NCBI GenBank assembly: GCA_001632435.1 | Contig: KV424029.1 | Span: 1 to 64,000 of the forward strand | Direction of reading: 5' to 3' | Length of the DNA: 64,000 bases | DNA from: Calocera cornea HHB12733 | Taxonomy: Eukaryota > Basidiomycota > Dacrymycetes > Dacrymycetales > Dacrymycetaceae | Part shown: positions 21,739 through 33,481 of the stretch, piece after piece | How positions within the stretch are numbered: position 1 is the first letter of the stretch | How the letters are laid out: each line of letters begins with the position of its first letter | Program-made: the position numbers and the translations under genes | The notes under the pieces: model-generated | The model's input: only the letters and a program-made list of their open reading frames with translations | Told to the model about the DNA's origin: nothing | Database searches by the model: none

Positions 21739-23180
21739 AAACGAGGTACTATTGTGGTTGCCGGCCCCAAGAGCTGCGGATGGAGAGAAAAGAATCGTGC
21801 AAGAGCGATCCCAGAAAACCAGGGAGCCGAAGGGATGGACAGCCCTCGCTCACCCTGTCTCTCACCCAGCTGCTGAGCCAGGAAGACCAGGTAACCAAGG
21901 GTGGTCGCTCCTGTCCCTCCCTGGAATCTAAGTGACAAGGCCGCACATACCACGAACAGACAACCTGGGCACAGTCAACAGCACATCTGAGCTTGTCAAC
22001 TCAGAAGGATCTGGGCTCAAGGCTGTCGATCCGAGGGGATCCGAGGGATCACCTGACGGTAGCCAGCTACAGCTTGGGGACAACGTTGGTAGACGTCGGC
22101 AACAACACTGGTGGAGGGGCAATAGTGGAGGAACAAGTTCACCGGGGCCTTCCCGCACGCCTCCCGTCGTTACCATGAGCACCATAGACAGACGGGAGAC
22201 GGGGGATGCAACAGTGTTCTTGTTGCTCACACTAGCCGCTAGACGGCCAAGGCGGAGGATAACCAGCACTGGCGTAGTTTGCCGATGGACAGCGAGCGCA
22301 CAGGCAGTTCATCGACCAGAAGGGCCATTCGCACAGCCCTCAACCATCAAGAGGTAGCGTGAGGTATATGGAAGTGCGACGACGGCCGGCAGGAACTTGG
22401 AGAGGAAGCCGTCTAGCCGAGCTAGAGACTGCGGCACGCTTCCGGGTCGGGTTGCGGAGGATGCAATGCAGTGCCCTCAAATGCCGGACGGGCGTTGTAG
22501 GGGATAGTACAAAGTAGTGATTGGAGGGGCGGTGGGGACGGTGAAGTACCCGTTGATGGCGGCAGGTGGAAGGCGAGACGGCGAGCACAATCAGGAGCAA
22601 CGTTGGACATGGAGGGGACTGTATACCTGCCCGTTCTCATATGAAAGAACACGGGCAGGGTCGTCCAAACCAGTCTCAACGAAGCCGCTGTAAAGGCTCA
22701 AGCCGTTAGGCCGCTCCCCCACCAAGATGGTAGACGGGGGAAGAGAGGAGTGAAAAGCGTGGCGGCGGGCGAGGGCGGGTACTTATAGTATCCAGCGGAA
22801 GCAAAACGGAAGCCGAGGGCGTCAAAGAAGGAAGGGCAAGGGCACCGCCGCGCGTAAATTGCCCTCACACGCCATCAATTCGCCCTCCTCCATTCAAAGT
22901 AGCGCGCTCATCGTCCCTTCCGTCTCATCCCTCGCCATTGTCCTCCTATCCGCGACCTACACGGCACTCACTTGCTGCTCCTCGCATCCTCCTCCCCGAC
23001 TGTGACCTGTTGCGGACGACCTCGTCGACACCTGTCCATTCACGACCTCTCCTCGGAACTGCTGCGCCTGCCCGTGCAGCCCCCTGCCTTCCTTCCACAG
23101 CCCTTCGCTTCTCTTCTGCATCCACACCTCGGCATACCCATATCCACCCGGCCCCATCCCATCCAGCCTAACCTCGCATC

Positions 23181-24032
23181 ATGTCCGCTCCGCTCCCCGG
23201 CCTTCCGCTCCCCCAAAACCTCTCCGCATCCGTCACGCGCATCCTGCACCTTTCCGGCTTCCCACCCGAGCTCAAGACGCGCGATATCCACAGTGCCTTC
23301 CAGGCATGGGAGGCGGAGAAGGGAGGGTTCAAGATCAAGTGGATCGATGACACCAGCGCGCTTGTTGTGTTCACCGACGCTATCGTTGGTACGCTCTTTC
23401 TTCCGCTCCTCTCGGAGATTACTGACGCATATATTCACATTGCAGCCAAACGTGCCTATCTCCAGACCCTCCTCACCCCACCCGCAGTTCTCGTCTCGCC
23501 CACCTCCACGCTCCCCCTCCAGATCCGGCCATACGACGGGCCCGACGCGCAGCAGATCATTACGAGCGTGAACGCGCGGAGCGCCGCCCCTCCCTCGCGG
23601 CAGAACTCGCAGACGGGCGCGCACCAGTCCCGCGCCTCGTTCAGCGTCCCGGCTGGTGGCTCAGGCGCAGGCCACATCCGCGCGGCGAGCATGGCGGCCG
23701 CCATACCCAGCGTGGGCGGGCACGGTATGTCGGGGAGCATGTCCCTCGGCCAGCTCGCGGGAAGCGCCGCCTCCCGCTGGGCACCGAAAGGCGACGGCTC
23801 GACCCCGCCCGCACTGCCGGAAATCCCTTACCAGGCACCCCTCGGCGCGTTAATCAACGGCTCGACGCTGGCGACCAGCCCTTCGACAGAGGAGCCGCCC
23901 TCGGCGGGCGGGGCGCGGATCGGCGACGCCGGACGGCGGATGGTCGCTGGTGCCCTCGGCATGCGGCACCCCTCGCTGCGGCGGAACTCGCCCCCGTCGA
24001 CATCAGCAAGCGGATCTGAGATCACCGCCTGA
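23181..24032 (+). CDS. R3HCC1-like RRM-fold protein
   Basis: Join 23181-23388, 23446-24032; 264 aa. The 57-nt intron has no stop and keeps frame, so an unspliced read gives 283 aa. Splicing restores the DAIVAKRAYL junction expected for the family. Residues about 20-85 (ILHLSGFPPELKT, FKIKWIDDTSALVVF) match the C-terminal RRM-like fold of animal R3HCC1/R3HCC1L proteins, whose role is poorly known but linked to RNA and exon-junction factors. No R3H domain is present. The remaining 170 residues are Gly/Ser/Pro-rich and presumably disordered. The family call rests on the WIDDT-x-ALVVF signature and is fairly firm; function is not. Confidence 0.8.
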   Translation: MSAPLPGLPLPQNLSASVTRILHLSGFPPELKTRDIHSAFQAWEAEKGGFKIKWIDDTSALVVFTDAIVGTLFLPLLSEITDAYIHIAAKRAYLQTLLTPPAVLVSPTSTLPLQIRPYDGPDAQQIITSVNARSAAPPSRQNSQTGAHQSRASFSVPAGGSGAGHIRAASMAAAIPSVGGHGMSGSMSLGQLAGSAASRWAPKGDGSTPPALPEIPYQAPLGALINGSTLATSPSTEEPPSAGGARIGDAGRRMVAGALGMRHPSLRRNSPPSTSASGSEITA

Positions 24033-25888
24033 TCCCCTGCTCTCCGCCTGTACGCTCCGTTCCTTTTCCTCAACCCTCTCGTTTTCCCTCGCCTGTCGTT
24101 GCGTGTCTCTCCCCAGTTACCAGAACAGTGGCTCGGCGCCTCCCCGCGCGCACAGGCCGCTTCCGTGTAAATGTCATATCGTTATGTACTCTCCCTGACT
24201 GTCCCTATCCGTGCTTGTCGTCTTCTCACTCTCCCATTCTGCTCTTCGCTCCTCGTAACCCACACACTCCCTCCTATCCCGCTCTTTCGGCCGCCTAGGC
24301 CATGGTGAATAAAACCCGTATGTGCACCGTCCCCTGATCACCCCACCCCGACCCAGCGAGGGCAACAACTAGGCGCCCACAAGGCGAAACGGCCCGCATA
24401 CATGACGCGCCACCCCTCTGCCGGGCCTACCAGACACGCAGGTCGCGTGCCCACCCCAGCCTTAGCAGCCAAACAGCCAAACAGCCAAGCCGAAGCCGAA
24501 GCCCCCAAGCGCGCCGAGCCGCGCGTCGCGGCCGTCCAGCCCTCTCACATCCACATCCTTCATGCACACTCCCCACGATCCACCAGACTTTCACGATCCC
24601 CCAGACGTGCCTAGTCACTACTGTATGCCTCCGCAAACCAGCTCGTCCGCGTTCGTCCGTGTGCAGCCTGCGCCGTGCTTAGTCGGCCTCATGTAAGCAT
24701 ATTCTTGGAGTGTCCGTTGACTTTTATTGGTTGGTGGGTGGTGAGCTGGGGAATGTGCCGCACGGCGGGAGAACGGGCATAGAGGAGTGGGGAGCGGGAA
24801 TAGCTGGGAGGGACTCAGTCGGCGGATCCATGATGCGCGCGGGGTGGATCATGATCATACTGTATCTATCTTCAGCATCCATGATCCCTCTAGCGCGGAT
24901 CCCGCCGGGCGTCCAGTGATAATCAAAATGACAATGGGAACAATACAATACAGTACAATATACTACAACGCGCGCTCGGTCCTATACAGTACGCGTCCTG
25001 CGGCGCTCCTACGCGTGCTCCGGCGCGCATCCGCAGTTCGCATACTACCTACCCATCCCATGCCGTACCGTACGGGATTCCGTGGCCTGCAATATTGATG
25101 CGGGCCCGCCCGCACCTGGCCTGACAGAACAGACAGCGGAGACGCGCAGTGCGGTCGGAAGCGACGTTTTCCGGGCGGCGTGGGCGCCACATGAGCCCGT
25201 CGTGGAACCTGACTCATGGGCTCTGGGCGGGTTGGTGCGCGCGCGCTGCAGGGTGCGGGGCTGCAGGGTCGGCGACAATGAGCCGTACTGTATTGTCACT
25301 GCCTCTGTACGGGCCTGGGCTGTACAGTAGTGCTGCCCCCATGAACAGAAGGAATGTAGGGACCGTGAAGCGAGACGTCGACAGCGACAGCGCGGTGTAC
25401 TACTTACGCGTCGTCTGCCGGCTCGGAGGTGCGGCGCCGCCCTGGACGCGCACCAGGGTCCTTTCCATTACTTTTTTTGGGTGCAGAAATTAGCTCGCCG
25501 GGCACTGAATGGAAGCAAGCTGTTGTTGTCTTTCACCCGCCCTGCCACGCCCGCGCGAGTCACCGTTCTTCCGCGGGTGCATCGCCCCGTTCCCCAACCA
25601 ACAACACCAGCTCAGCTCTCGATCCCTCGCCTGCTTCGCATGCTGCCGCCTCGCGCTTACGCACGCAGGAGGAGGGGGATGTGCTAAGGATGGCGTAAGC
25701 GGCTGTCGGGAGCGGCATGGGTCGCGGGGGGTGCGTTGCGGTGGACCCTGCACGCTGCACGCCGATGGGGAGCGGCCACTGCAGCGCTGGCGACGGGCGA
25801 ACCGAACGCGCGTCGCGGCCGGCCATTCCCTCCCCGCTCGCCGCTCCAGCGCACACCTCACGCCGATCCTGTTCGAACCTTCTCGACC

Positions 25889-25930
25889 GCCACCGCCCAC
25901 CGCCCAACGCCCACCGCCCACCGCCCATGC
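25889..25930. repeat. CCGCCCA heptamer microsatellite
   Basis: Six to seven imperfect tandem copies of (a)ccgccc(a), with some units read as cgcccaa or cgcccat. Located about 390 bp upstream of the MFS start codon. Confidence 0.6.
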
Positions 25931-26050
25931 CCGCCCGCGATTTCGTCCGAGCGGGAGCCGTGGGTCCCCGTCTGCCTAGGGACGATGTTGTTACCCTCTG
26001 TTGGGAACCTCGCGAGTCAGACTTACTCGATGCGCCCGCACACACCGGCG

Positions 26051-26058
26051 TATAAGTA
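26051..26058 (+). promoter_or_regulatory. TATA-like box of MFS gene
   Basis: tataagta lies 257 bp upstream of the MFS ATG, in a GC-rich context and followed by a CT-rich leader. Plausible core promoter, inferred from sequence only. Confidence 0.4.
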
Positions 26059-26314
26059 CCCCGCCGCTCTTCCGGGTTTGGAGAACACCTAAATTTGCGA
26101 CCTGCGATCCCGCCCGCGAAGGATCGGACATCTCTGCTGATTGGCTTGACGACGACGAGGCTTCCCTGTACGACTTGACTGGACGTGCGCTCTCCTCCTC
26201 CTACCACCACTGTGCACCCCGTCTTGGCCACCATCGACTGTCGTCCCCACCTAATACTGTCAACGAACCCTCCTTCCTCCCCTCCCTCTCCACTCCAAAA
26301 CCGGCATCAGCGAC

Positions 26315-28207
26315 ATGTCCGACGACCCGACAGCCGTCAACTCCCCCGCGGCATCGCTGCGCCACACCCCCTCCCTCGACGGCGAGAAGCCGCCTGTGCC
26401 CGTGTCCGTCGCCGAGGGCCAGACGGAGACCAAGGAGGCTTCCCCCGCCGTAGCCTATCCAGGCACGCAGGGCGACAAGGATGACCCGCGGTACTACCAC
26501 GGGTCGAAGCTGATCCTCGCCACGGTGTAAGTGCTTGCCTCTGCTCTCCCGGCCTGGCCGACGTAGGCTCACCCGCACGCACAGCGCCATGCTCCTCTCC
26601 GTCTTCCTCATCGCGCTCGACCAGACAATCACATCCACCGCAATCCCGCGCATCGCCTCCGAGTTCAACTCGCTCAACGACGTCACCTGGATCGCCTCGG
26701 CCTACTTCCTCACCCAGGCGGGCTGCCTCATGCTCTACGGCCAGCTCCTCGTCATCGCCCCGACCAAGTGGGTCTACATCTCTGCCATCACGCTGTTCGA
26801 GATCGGCAGCTTGGTCTGCGGCGTTGCGCCGAGTGTGAATGTCTTGATTTTCGGGCGCGCCTTCGCTGGTGTGGGCGCAGCTGGGTAGGTCTCTTCCCCG
26901 GAAGACAAGCAGGTACTAACGCCAAAGCAGGATATTTGTCGCGGTCCTGTCGATCATCGCGCAGATCACGCACATCTCGACGCGACCAGCGCTCTTTGGC
27001 TCCTTCGCAGGCGTGTTCGCCCTCGCCTCGGTCGTCGGCCCGCTCCTGGGCGGCGCATTCAGCGACCACGTGACGTGGCGCTGGTGCTTCTACATCAACC
27101 TTCCCATCGGCGCCGTGTCCGTGCTCGTCATCCTGCTCCTGATCGACACCCGCCCGGCGATCGGCTCCGACGCGACAGACGGGATGACGACGGTGCAGCG
27201 CTGGCTCTCGCTGGACTGGTTCGGCGCCTTCCTCAGCATCAGCATGGTCGTCTGCCTCATCCTGCCCCTGCAGTGGGGCGGCAACTCGAAGCCCTGGAAC
27301 GACCCGGCCGTCATCGCCACCTTCTGCGTCTTCGGCGTCCTCCTCGTCGGCTTCGTCCTCTGGGAGTGGCGCATGGGCGCGCGCGCGCTCATGCCCCTGC
27401 ACATGTTCCGCCGGCGCACGCAGGTCGGCGCCTGCCTAGAGGCATTCTTCATCATGCTCTGCATGCTCCTCGCGACGTACTACCTCCCCCTGCTGTACCA
27501 GGCCAAGGGGCACAGCGCGACCCAGAGCGGGATCGACATCCTCCCCTTCATGCTCGCGACTGTCATCAGCGCCGCCGGCTCGGGCGGGATCATCAACGTG
27601 CGTATCTCCCTCGTACGTCACCGCTGCGCGCACTGACGTACGCAACTATGCGCATCCCCAGGCTACCGGCCGCTACTGGCCCTTCATTTTCGGCCTTCCC
27701 CTCCTCACCGCCGTCGGCGCCGGCCTGCTCTTCACGATCGACGCGTCGACGGCGAACGCCAAGCTGATCGGCTTCCAGATCCTCCTCGGCGCCGGCATCG
27801 GCGGCTCCATGCAGAACACCATCATCGCCGTCCAGGCCGAGTACCACGCGGAGGAGCGCATGATCCCCCAGGGCACGAGCATGGTCAACTTCACCCAGCT
27901 CATCGGCGGCGTCATCGGCATCTCGATCGCCGGCACGATCTTCTCCAACCAGCTCGGCACCGAGCTGGCCAGGTACGCGCCGGGGCTCGACCCCGCCGTC
28001 GCACAGCTCATCACGGAGAGCGTCACAGCCGTGCTCACCCTGCCCGTCGACCAGCAGGGGCCGATCATCGAGGCGTACACCAGGGCGCTCGACTACGTCT
28101 ACATCATCGGCGTGCCCGCGGCCGTCATGGCCACCCTCAGCGCGCTCCTCATCAAGAACGTCAACCTCAAGGTGCTCGGCGTGCAGCTCGGCGCCGCTGC
28201 GGTGTAG
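26315..28207 (+). CDS. MFS exporter, DHA2 (14-TM drug:H+ antiporter) type
   Basis: Join 26315-26526, 26585-26884, 26931-27597, 27662-28207; 574 aa. A proton-driven plasma-membrane exporter by family. The DHA2 signature LDQTITSTAIPRIASEF is at about residues 80-97, followed by WIASAYFLTQAG and LYGQL. FGRAFAGVGAAG is at the exon 2/3 junction and WRWCFYINLPIGA is the conserved loop before TM6. Hydrophobic segments fit 14 helices with a central WFGAFLSISMVV pair. The N-terminal 65 residues are polar and cytosolic. Introns are 58, 46 and 64 nt, phases 2, 2 and 0. Substrates cannot be predicted: this group includes toxin, drug and siderophore exporters. No biosynthetic cluster is evident beside it, though a methyltransferase family begins 700 bp downstream. 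Confidence 0.93.
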
Positions 28208-28905
28208 AGCAGATCTGCAGATCGTGCCCGATCGTGTGGAGGGAGTGGAGCGGAGGCGGAGCCGGGGAGCCATAGACCCTTCCTTATCTTATTCTCATCA
28301 CCATAGATACCCATGTATTCCTACGAATGAAATGCATCGCTTCCCGCAAGTCTGTTTGCATGTTTTCGCCAGCCTGCGTTTCGCGAAAACGAAGTTCGAA
28401 GCCTCGACTACTACTTGTGCGCTTCAGCTGAATTCGCGGAATCGCACGGGCCGGTTGCCTCGCGCTTCTGATGCGGGCTGCGGCCGCGTTTCGCTCGGCC
28501 CGGAGAGCCACATGCTCGGCATTGAAATAAATTAGGGTTTCTACCATACGACAAAGCAGCACCGAGTACGAGGACAATGAACAGGAAAGGGAGCCGTATG
28601 AAGGACGCCCGCAGCGTGGAAGCGGGGAGGTGCGCAGGCTGAGCGAGCGGTATCCATGCGTCATCGGCGCGCCCTTGGAGCCCGTGGGGTGCGGATGGGA
28701 TAATGGCGCCTCATTACAGTGACGGTTGTTGTGTCAACTGCGCAGTCCTGGGTTTGGAGCGTACCAGGCGGTGCCTGCCAACTCGAGAAAGATGGGCAAA
28801 GATGAAGGGCTTGATTTAGTAGGAAGGTAAATTAGGTCGGTAGGGGATCGGAGAATGGAATCGTAGGTCAAGGGACATAGAACATTCTTGCACGCAAGTG
28901 ACGAG
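28208..28905. other. Intergenic, convergent gene ends
   Basis: About 700 bp between the 3' ends of the MFS gene and methyltransferase A. No gene, RNA or repeat was seen. Confidence 0.5.
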
Positions 28906-30771
28906 TTAAGCTGTCCGCGGTCGCTGAAATACCATGACGGCGAAGGTGGAACCGTTATAAACGTATGGATCCGGCGAAGATCTGCGAGTCTTGTCAGACA
29001 CAGTTCATTGCGAGTGACAATCGTGGATCACGCACAACTTGACCAGGTCCCTCAGTTGGTGGAAATCTTCGATCCATTGCGGGATGTTCGTCTTCTCGCG
29101 CACCTCTTGTAGCCTCATGCTCCGGTTACGATCAATTTCAGCATTCTCTTGATACAGCCAAGCCATGAAGCGGGCTTCGATCGCGTCAGCACTGAGCACG
29201 AGGGTGCGCCACCATCGATACGACATCTGTGAATCATCCGGCTCGTACGTCGACACATCCTTGTGTTCGATGGAGACATGTTGGATATTCGATAGCTTGC
29301 CCAAGCTAGTCAGTACATGCTTCGCCCAATGTTTCTGCGCGATGTCGGCGCCCCGGATCCCACGCATATGGAGCATGTCCTGGAATGCTCGATCATACGT
29401 GTATCGTTTCTGTGGCTCGAACGGTGCTATGAACTCGAACACGGGAGGGAACCACCCGTCGTCGACAAGCTAAACACATGTTTGATTAGCTCGAGGAAGC
29501 AAATGCTACAATGAGGAAGATTACCTCGAAAATGCCTCCTGGAGCAAGCAACCGTGTCAGATTTTTCACTACAATCGGCCACTAAATCCCCAGTTAATGA
29601 AGCATACAGGCAGATAGAGGCCCCACTAACCTGATCCCATGGAATGGCAAGTGACATATTCGCCATACGGATGTAGTCATACTCCCTCTGCCTCAATGCC
29701 TGGGGCAGTCTACCATCACCCCCTCCCCTGATCACACCGTCATGGTCAGCTAACATAGGCATAGAAAAGGAAGCGGGCCCACAGTAAGTCCCCTTGAACA
29801 TGGTATACATTGGACCCAATCGTTGAGGGAAGAAGGTTGTGAAAATCAAAAGCATAGAAGTTCGTCTTCTGCAGTGCCAGTTTAGCTCCACCGGTAGTAG
29901 GGACGATCGGCAACCTACGGGCCAAAACTCTCTGGCATCGCGGATCCAGTAACCGTAACCTGCACCGATGTCGAGCACATTCGTCGGCGGGCGACGGTGC
30001 GTGGTGCTCCACTTGTGAAACGTTGGTCCGATATATACCCGATCGATCCCATTCGATCTTAAGCGATTATAAAGAAGACCATATAGGTACTTCTCTCTGA
30101 AGACAGCCATCAGCACCGGCCACATCAGAGCCTATCGAGAAAGTTACTGACAGTTTCCTCGCTTCTTCGCCGACCTGAAGAGGGTATGGGATCATCACAC
30201 CCTGCAGTGTATTGAGCTCGAGCAGCTGGTTCTCGTCCACCGGCACTTTCCGGCGAAACGTTCTGGTGTTGAAATTCTCGCCAGGGCCGGGTTGCCCCTC
30301 GTGTTCCGAATCGGACAAGAACGTTGGCTTGGGCAATGTGCGGGGTGCTCCAGGTTGAGGAGCAGCTTGCTGGACTTGCCTTACTCCTACACGACTCGGA
30401 GAGCGCGCATCGGTCATATACCCGGCATCGGTGGTCCCACCAGCGGCGGGGAAAGGTTGCGATGGTCGTGGGACTGCAGGGATGCGAGGGATTGGGGGTA
30501 GAGCTGGTACAGGTGGGGCGACCGTGGGTGGACCGCGAGATCCCGTCGGTTTTCTCCGGCTCCCGGCATCTGTGGCATAACCGCTGTCCGCATTGGATGC
30601 AGCTCTTCGGTGGGATGAACTGCTCGAGGGAGTTGGAGCTGGTGTCTTTGAGCGGGGTGGGACGGCGGCGGCGGTAGCAGCAGCAGTAGGATCTGGTGTC
30701 TTGGAGCGAGCGCCGGAAAAAGAGGTGAGGCGGCGGCGAAAGAATCCCTGGTTTCCACTGGACGAAGACAT
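28906..30771 (-). CDS. Two-part methyltransferase family, member A
   Basis: Exons in order of transcription: 30771-30152, 30096-29919, 29868-29783, 29709-29631, 29581-29525, 29469-29036, 28981-28906; 509 aa. Residues 1-206 are disordered: SKTPDP, SKTPAP, two GY-x-TD motifs (DSGYATD, DAGYMTD), FLSDSEHEG and the linker IPYPLQV. A class I SAM methyltransferase follows: motif I VLDIGAGYGYW (about 247-257), EYDYIRMANMSLAIPW (about 303-318), LLAPGGIFE then DDGW (about 332-346), a helical insert with YRWWRTL, and a last strand YVYNGSTFAVMVF from a separate exon. Reading through the last donor would end the protein at 29005 instead. The first donor is GTCAGT. The methyl acceptor is unknown. The start is supported by a TATA box 42 bp upstream. 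Confidence 0.85.
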
Positions 30772-30812
30772 TTTCCTTGAGTAGGGGCAACACACACGGA
30801 GTAAACTCCAGC

Positions 30813-30820
30813 TTATATAG
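30813..30820 (-). promoter_or_regulatory. TATA box of methyltransferase A
   Basis: ctatataa on the minus strand, 42-49 bp upstream of the ATG. Its closeness implies a very short 5' UTR. The same layout recurs in the paralogues. Confidence 0.7.
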
Positions 30821-33225
30821 CCCCCGTCCCTACGCCTTGAGTTCCCGTAGACGAGTCATGTATCCCTTTTACGGTACCTAGAAGGCCGAGGCTACCCAAA
30901 TCCAAGGCGGCGGGTTGCATGAACGGCGGACGCGAGGCAATTGAGGAGTGCGGCCATTTTGAGGGATGTCCTCGGGTCAGAGATAAGGCAGTTCTCGGGT
31001 CCTCCAGCCGAAGGGCCAAATACGGCCATGGGCCGAATGAAAGAGCATTGGTAGGAAGCGTAGCGAGGTACGTGATCTTTAGACCACCGACCTAGAGTTC
31101 GACCGATTTCTATACGCGCGTATTAGAAGCTGCAGAGCCACCATCAACAGGAAAATCCACCGTTGCCAATCGCGCCCAGCTATTGAGTCAAAGCCAAAGT
31201 CCAGAGTACGTCTCTCATACCATATGGATCCCAAATATCACACATCACCGATGCCGGACCGGAAGGGGCCCGATGTCCATTGCGGTCCGCAGGAATGATG
31301 GATTCGATTAGATAGACCATGATAACGCCTTGAGTGTTCTTTCTCAGAGAACCGCGGGAGACGATCCCTTCAAGATTCGCGGTCCTTGGAAGCGGGAAGC
31401 AGCCTGGTACGGAGCCCCGTGTGGAGTGAGCGTGTGTCATTCCCGATAGCACGGGAATCAAGCAGAGAGTGACATAGATGCTGCAGTCCGTGGCCGGGAG
31501 AATCCAATGTCAAATTCAGGATTGAATGATCGCCTCGGCCCGTCCAATAAGCGTCTTCGTGGAAAAGCGGCGAGTTTCCTGTCGCCGGGGGTCAGTGGGA
31601 CGACGCGTCGCGTGCAACGGGGAAGATCTTATTGCATAGCTTCCGTGAAGTGGGTGGTCCAAGATTGCGCGTTCAGCGAGTGGTCCCTCGAGCCAAGCTT
31701 CATACTAGCTCGACGCGGCTCACTGGAATGATGTAATGCAGAGGAAGACTTGCGAGCTACAATGCAACAAGAACAGGCTTTACACGTGCCGGCAAGCCAA
31801 AGGGCAATCCTAATAGACTCTGTTCTCGTCCCGGCAATTTCCTTCGCGTACACTCCCGAGGCATACTTGTGATTCAGGGCATGTTTCACACACCCCTTTT
31901 TGCCGGTACGGGGTACCTATTTTGACCTAATCGGTCATGCGCCGACCCTTTATCCTCGGACCATGTTGCCGCGCCCGATTAAACCCGGTCCCGCGGATAA
32001 CGGGGAAGGGTATCATGGCTGATTTTGAAAGCCACAGAGCCGGTGAGTAATATTGACATAATATGCTGGGCACTGGGGTACCTCGCAGAACAACTGTTCA
32101 TGAAGCAACAGGCTACCCCATACCTCGATGCTGTCAAGTGACCTACTCTCTTTTGCATTCCGCATTTCCTCCGGCTTCCAAATGTTTTCGCCGGTTCCTT
32201 TGCTCGGCCATGTAGTATAAGGGAGTGCCAGTAGCGTGTTAGCTACACAACATGCTCAAACCCATGAGAAGGGGTGGGGCGATCGAAGAAGTACGCCGTG
32301 CATACCCGGCCCCATGACTGCAGCCCGCGCGTCCAGTCTGTGTACTCTTCTTCTCCGCCGAGGCCAGGAGAAGATGATGTGGAATAGGCCCCGTTCTGGC
32401 AGTCTCACATATCCCATGGAAGTTGCAAGTGTCCTCGCTTCGCCAGTCAGGGGATAATGCGATCATCTGGCCTTGGCGGCTATACTCGCAGAGACGGGCC
32501 CCTCACACCGCTTTCTCTCTGTGGCGCCTTTTGACCTGGCTTCTTGAGTGCATGTTCCCCTGTTGTTCTTCTCCGCCTCACGGACTTACAGGTTGGTCTA
32601 TTACTGGATATGCTAGAATAAGAAACACATGTACATGTCGAGGCGTTAGGTAACTCGTCGGGGCGCGTCGCCGAGTCTAATCCCCTCCACCTGTGTTCTT
32701 CGAGTATCCAACGATCGTCGTCGATTTGTTTTTCCCTAGCAGCATTGGATCTGCCCCAGAGAGTAGTCAAGAATGACACGGCCCAACGTCGTGGGCGGTC
32801 TCGAAGGTGATCGTAGTGGCTGCATCGTGCTCGAACTTCCAAGGCTTCCAAGGCGCGCCGTTGCGGAAGCTGTCCGGACCTTGGGTCACACGACGGAATG
32901 GACGCCGAACTCTCCCATATCTCGCCCGGGTTTGAGAGGTACGTACACGGTCATCCATTCCGCATGTATGCAAATTCGAAGTGCAGTGGTGTCGAAGGTG
33001 TAAAAGTCGGATGCGCCGAAGTCCATCTACGCGCGTGCAGAGACGTGACAGCCCCTGGGGCCAGAGCCCTCATGCGACGGACAATTGGCCAGCCTGTAGA
33101 GCCCTGATCTGGCATTGTAATCAATGACAAAAGTTGAGTGAGACCCTTGTGATCCAAAATATACCGCAGTGCAGACCCACCCTGAGGTCACATTCATTTG
33201 CCACCCCCATGTGTCACGTGCCATT

Positions 33226-33481
33226 TGTTTACTCTGATTGTGTCCCTGATTGCGCACTGCAACTGCCCAGTGCATAAAAGGGTGCACTCTGCAGTCCGAA
33301 GAGGTTCCTCACTGGTGAGTCCTCTCACTTCCGTCTTCTCATTTGGCTGACTTCTTCCACAGATAAAAATTAGCTATATATATATATATATAGAATTATT
33401 AACCTGTAATTAGTTATATATTAGCTAGAGCCCATTAGTTTAGCTAGCTATAATGAATGAACCGTGTTGTTTGTGTAAACA
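33226..33481 (+). repeat. Candidate LTR (256 bp)
   Basis: Begins TGTTTAC and ends GTAAACA: a perfect 7-bp terminal inverted repeat with the canonical TG...CA ends of LTRs. It holds a TATA-like cataaaag at 33273-33280. It is followed after 8 nt by TGGTGATCCGTGCC, which has the form of a tRNA primer-binding site. No second LTR or polymerase domain was found in the window, so this would be a truncated element. An alternative reading is a foldback MITE bounded by 33211-33222 and 33543-33554, which are inverted with one mismatch. Confidence 0.45.
33371..33460. repeat. AT-rich tract with TA dinucleotide microsatellite
   Basis: A run of about ten TA units (from 33374) is followed by repeated ttagcta words (tagctata, tagctagag, tagctagctata). 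It stands out sharply from the GC-rich surroundings and lies inside the candidate LTR. Confidence 0.75.

Larger units (their letters stand above)
19979..23180. other. Gene-poor block with fold-back repeats
   Basis: About 3.2 kb with no frame showing domain-like features. The 5' flank of the SMP gene occupies the first few hundred bases. From about 20.4 to 22.4 kb the plus strand repeatedly shows ACAGACAAYCT (20533, 21442, 21956) and GACAGACGG words plus several hairpins (entered separately). The last 300 bp before 23181 are pyrimidine-rich, as expected for a promoter. It could be a decayed repeat or a non-coding transcript; the evidence does not decide. Confidence 0.5.
24033..26314. other. 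Intergenic region, no gene seen
   Basis: About 2.3 kb separates two plus-strand genes. Frames here are short or GC-driven. A run of CCGCCCA-like heptamers lies at about 25889-25930, and AT-rich acaatacaat words at about 24938-24965. The last 300 bp form the promoter and leader of the transporter gene. Confidence 0.5.
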
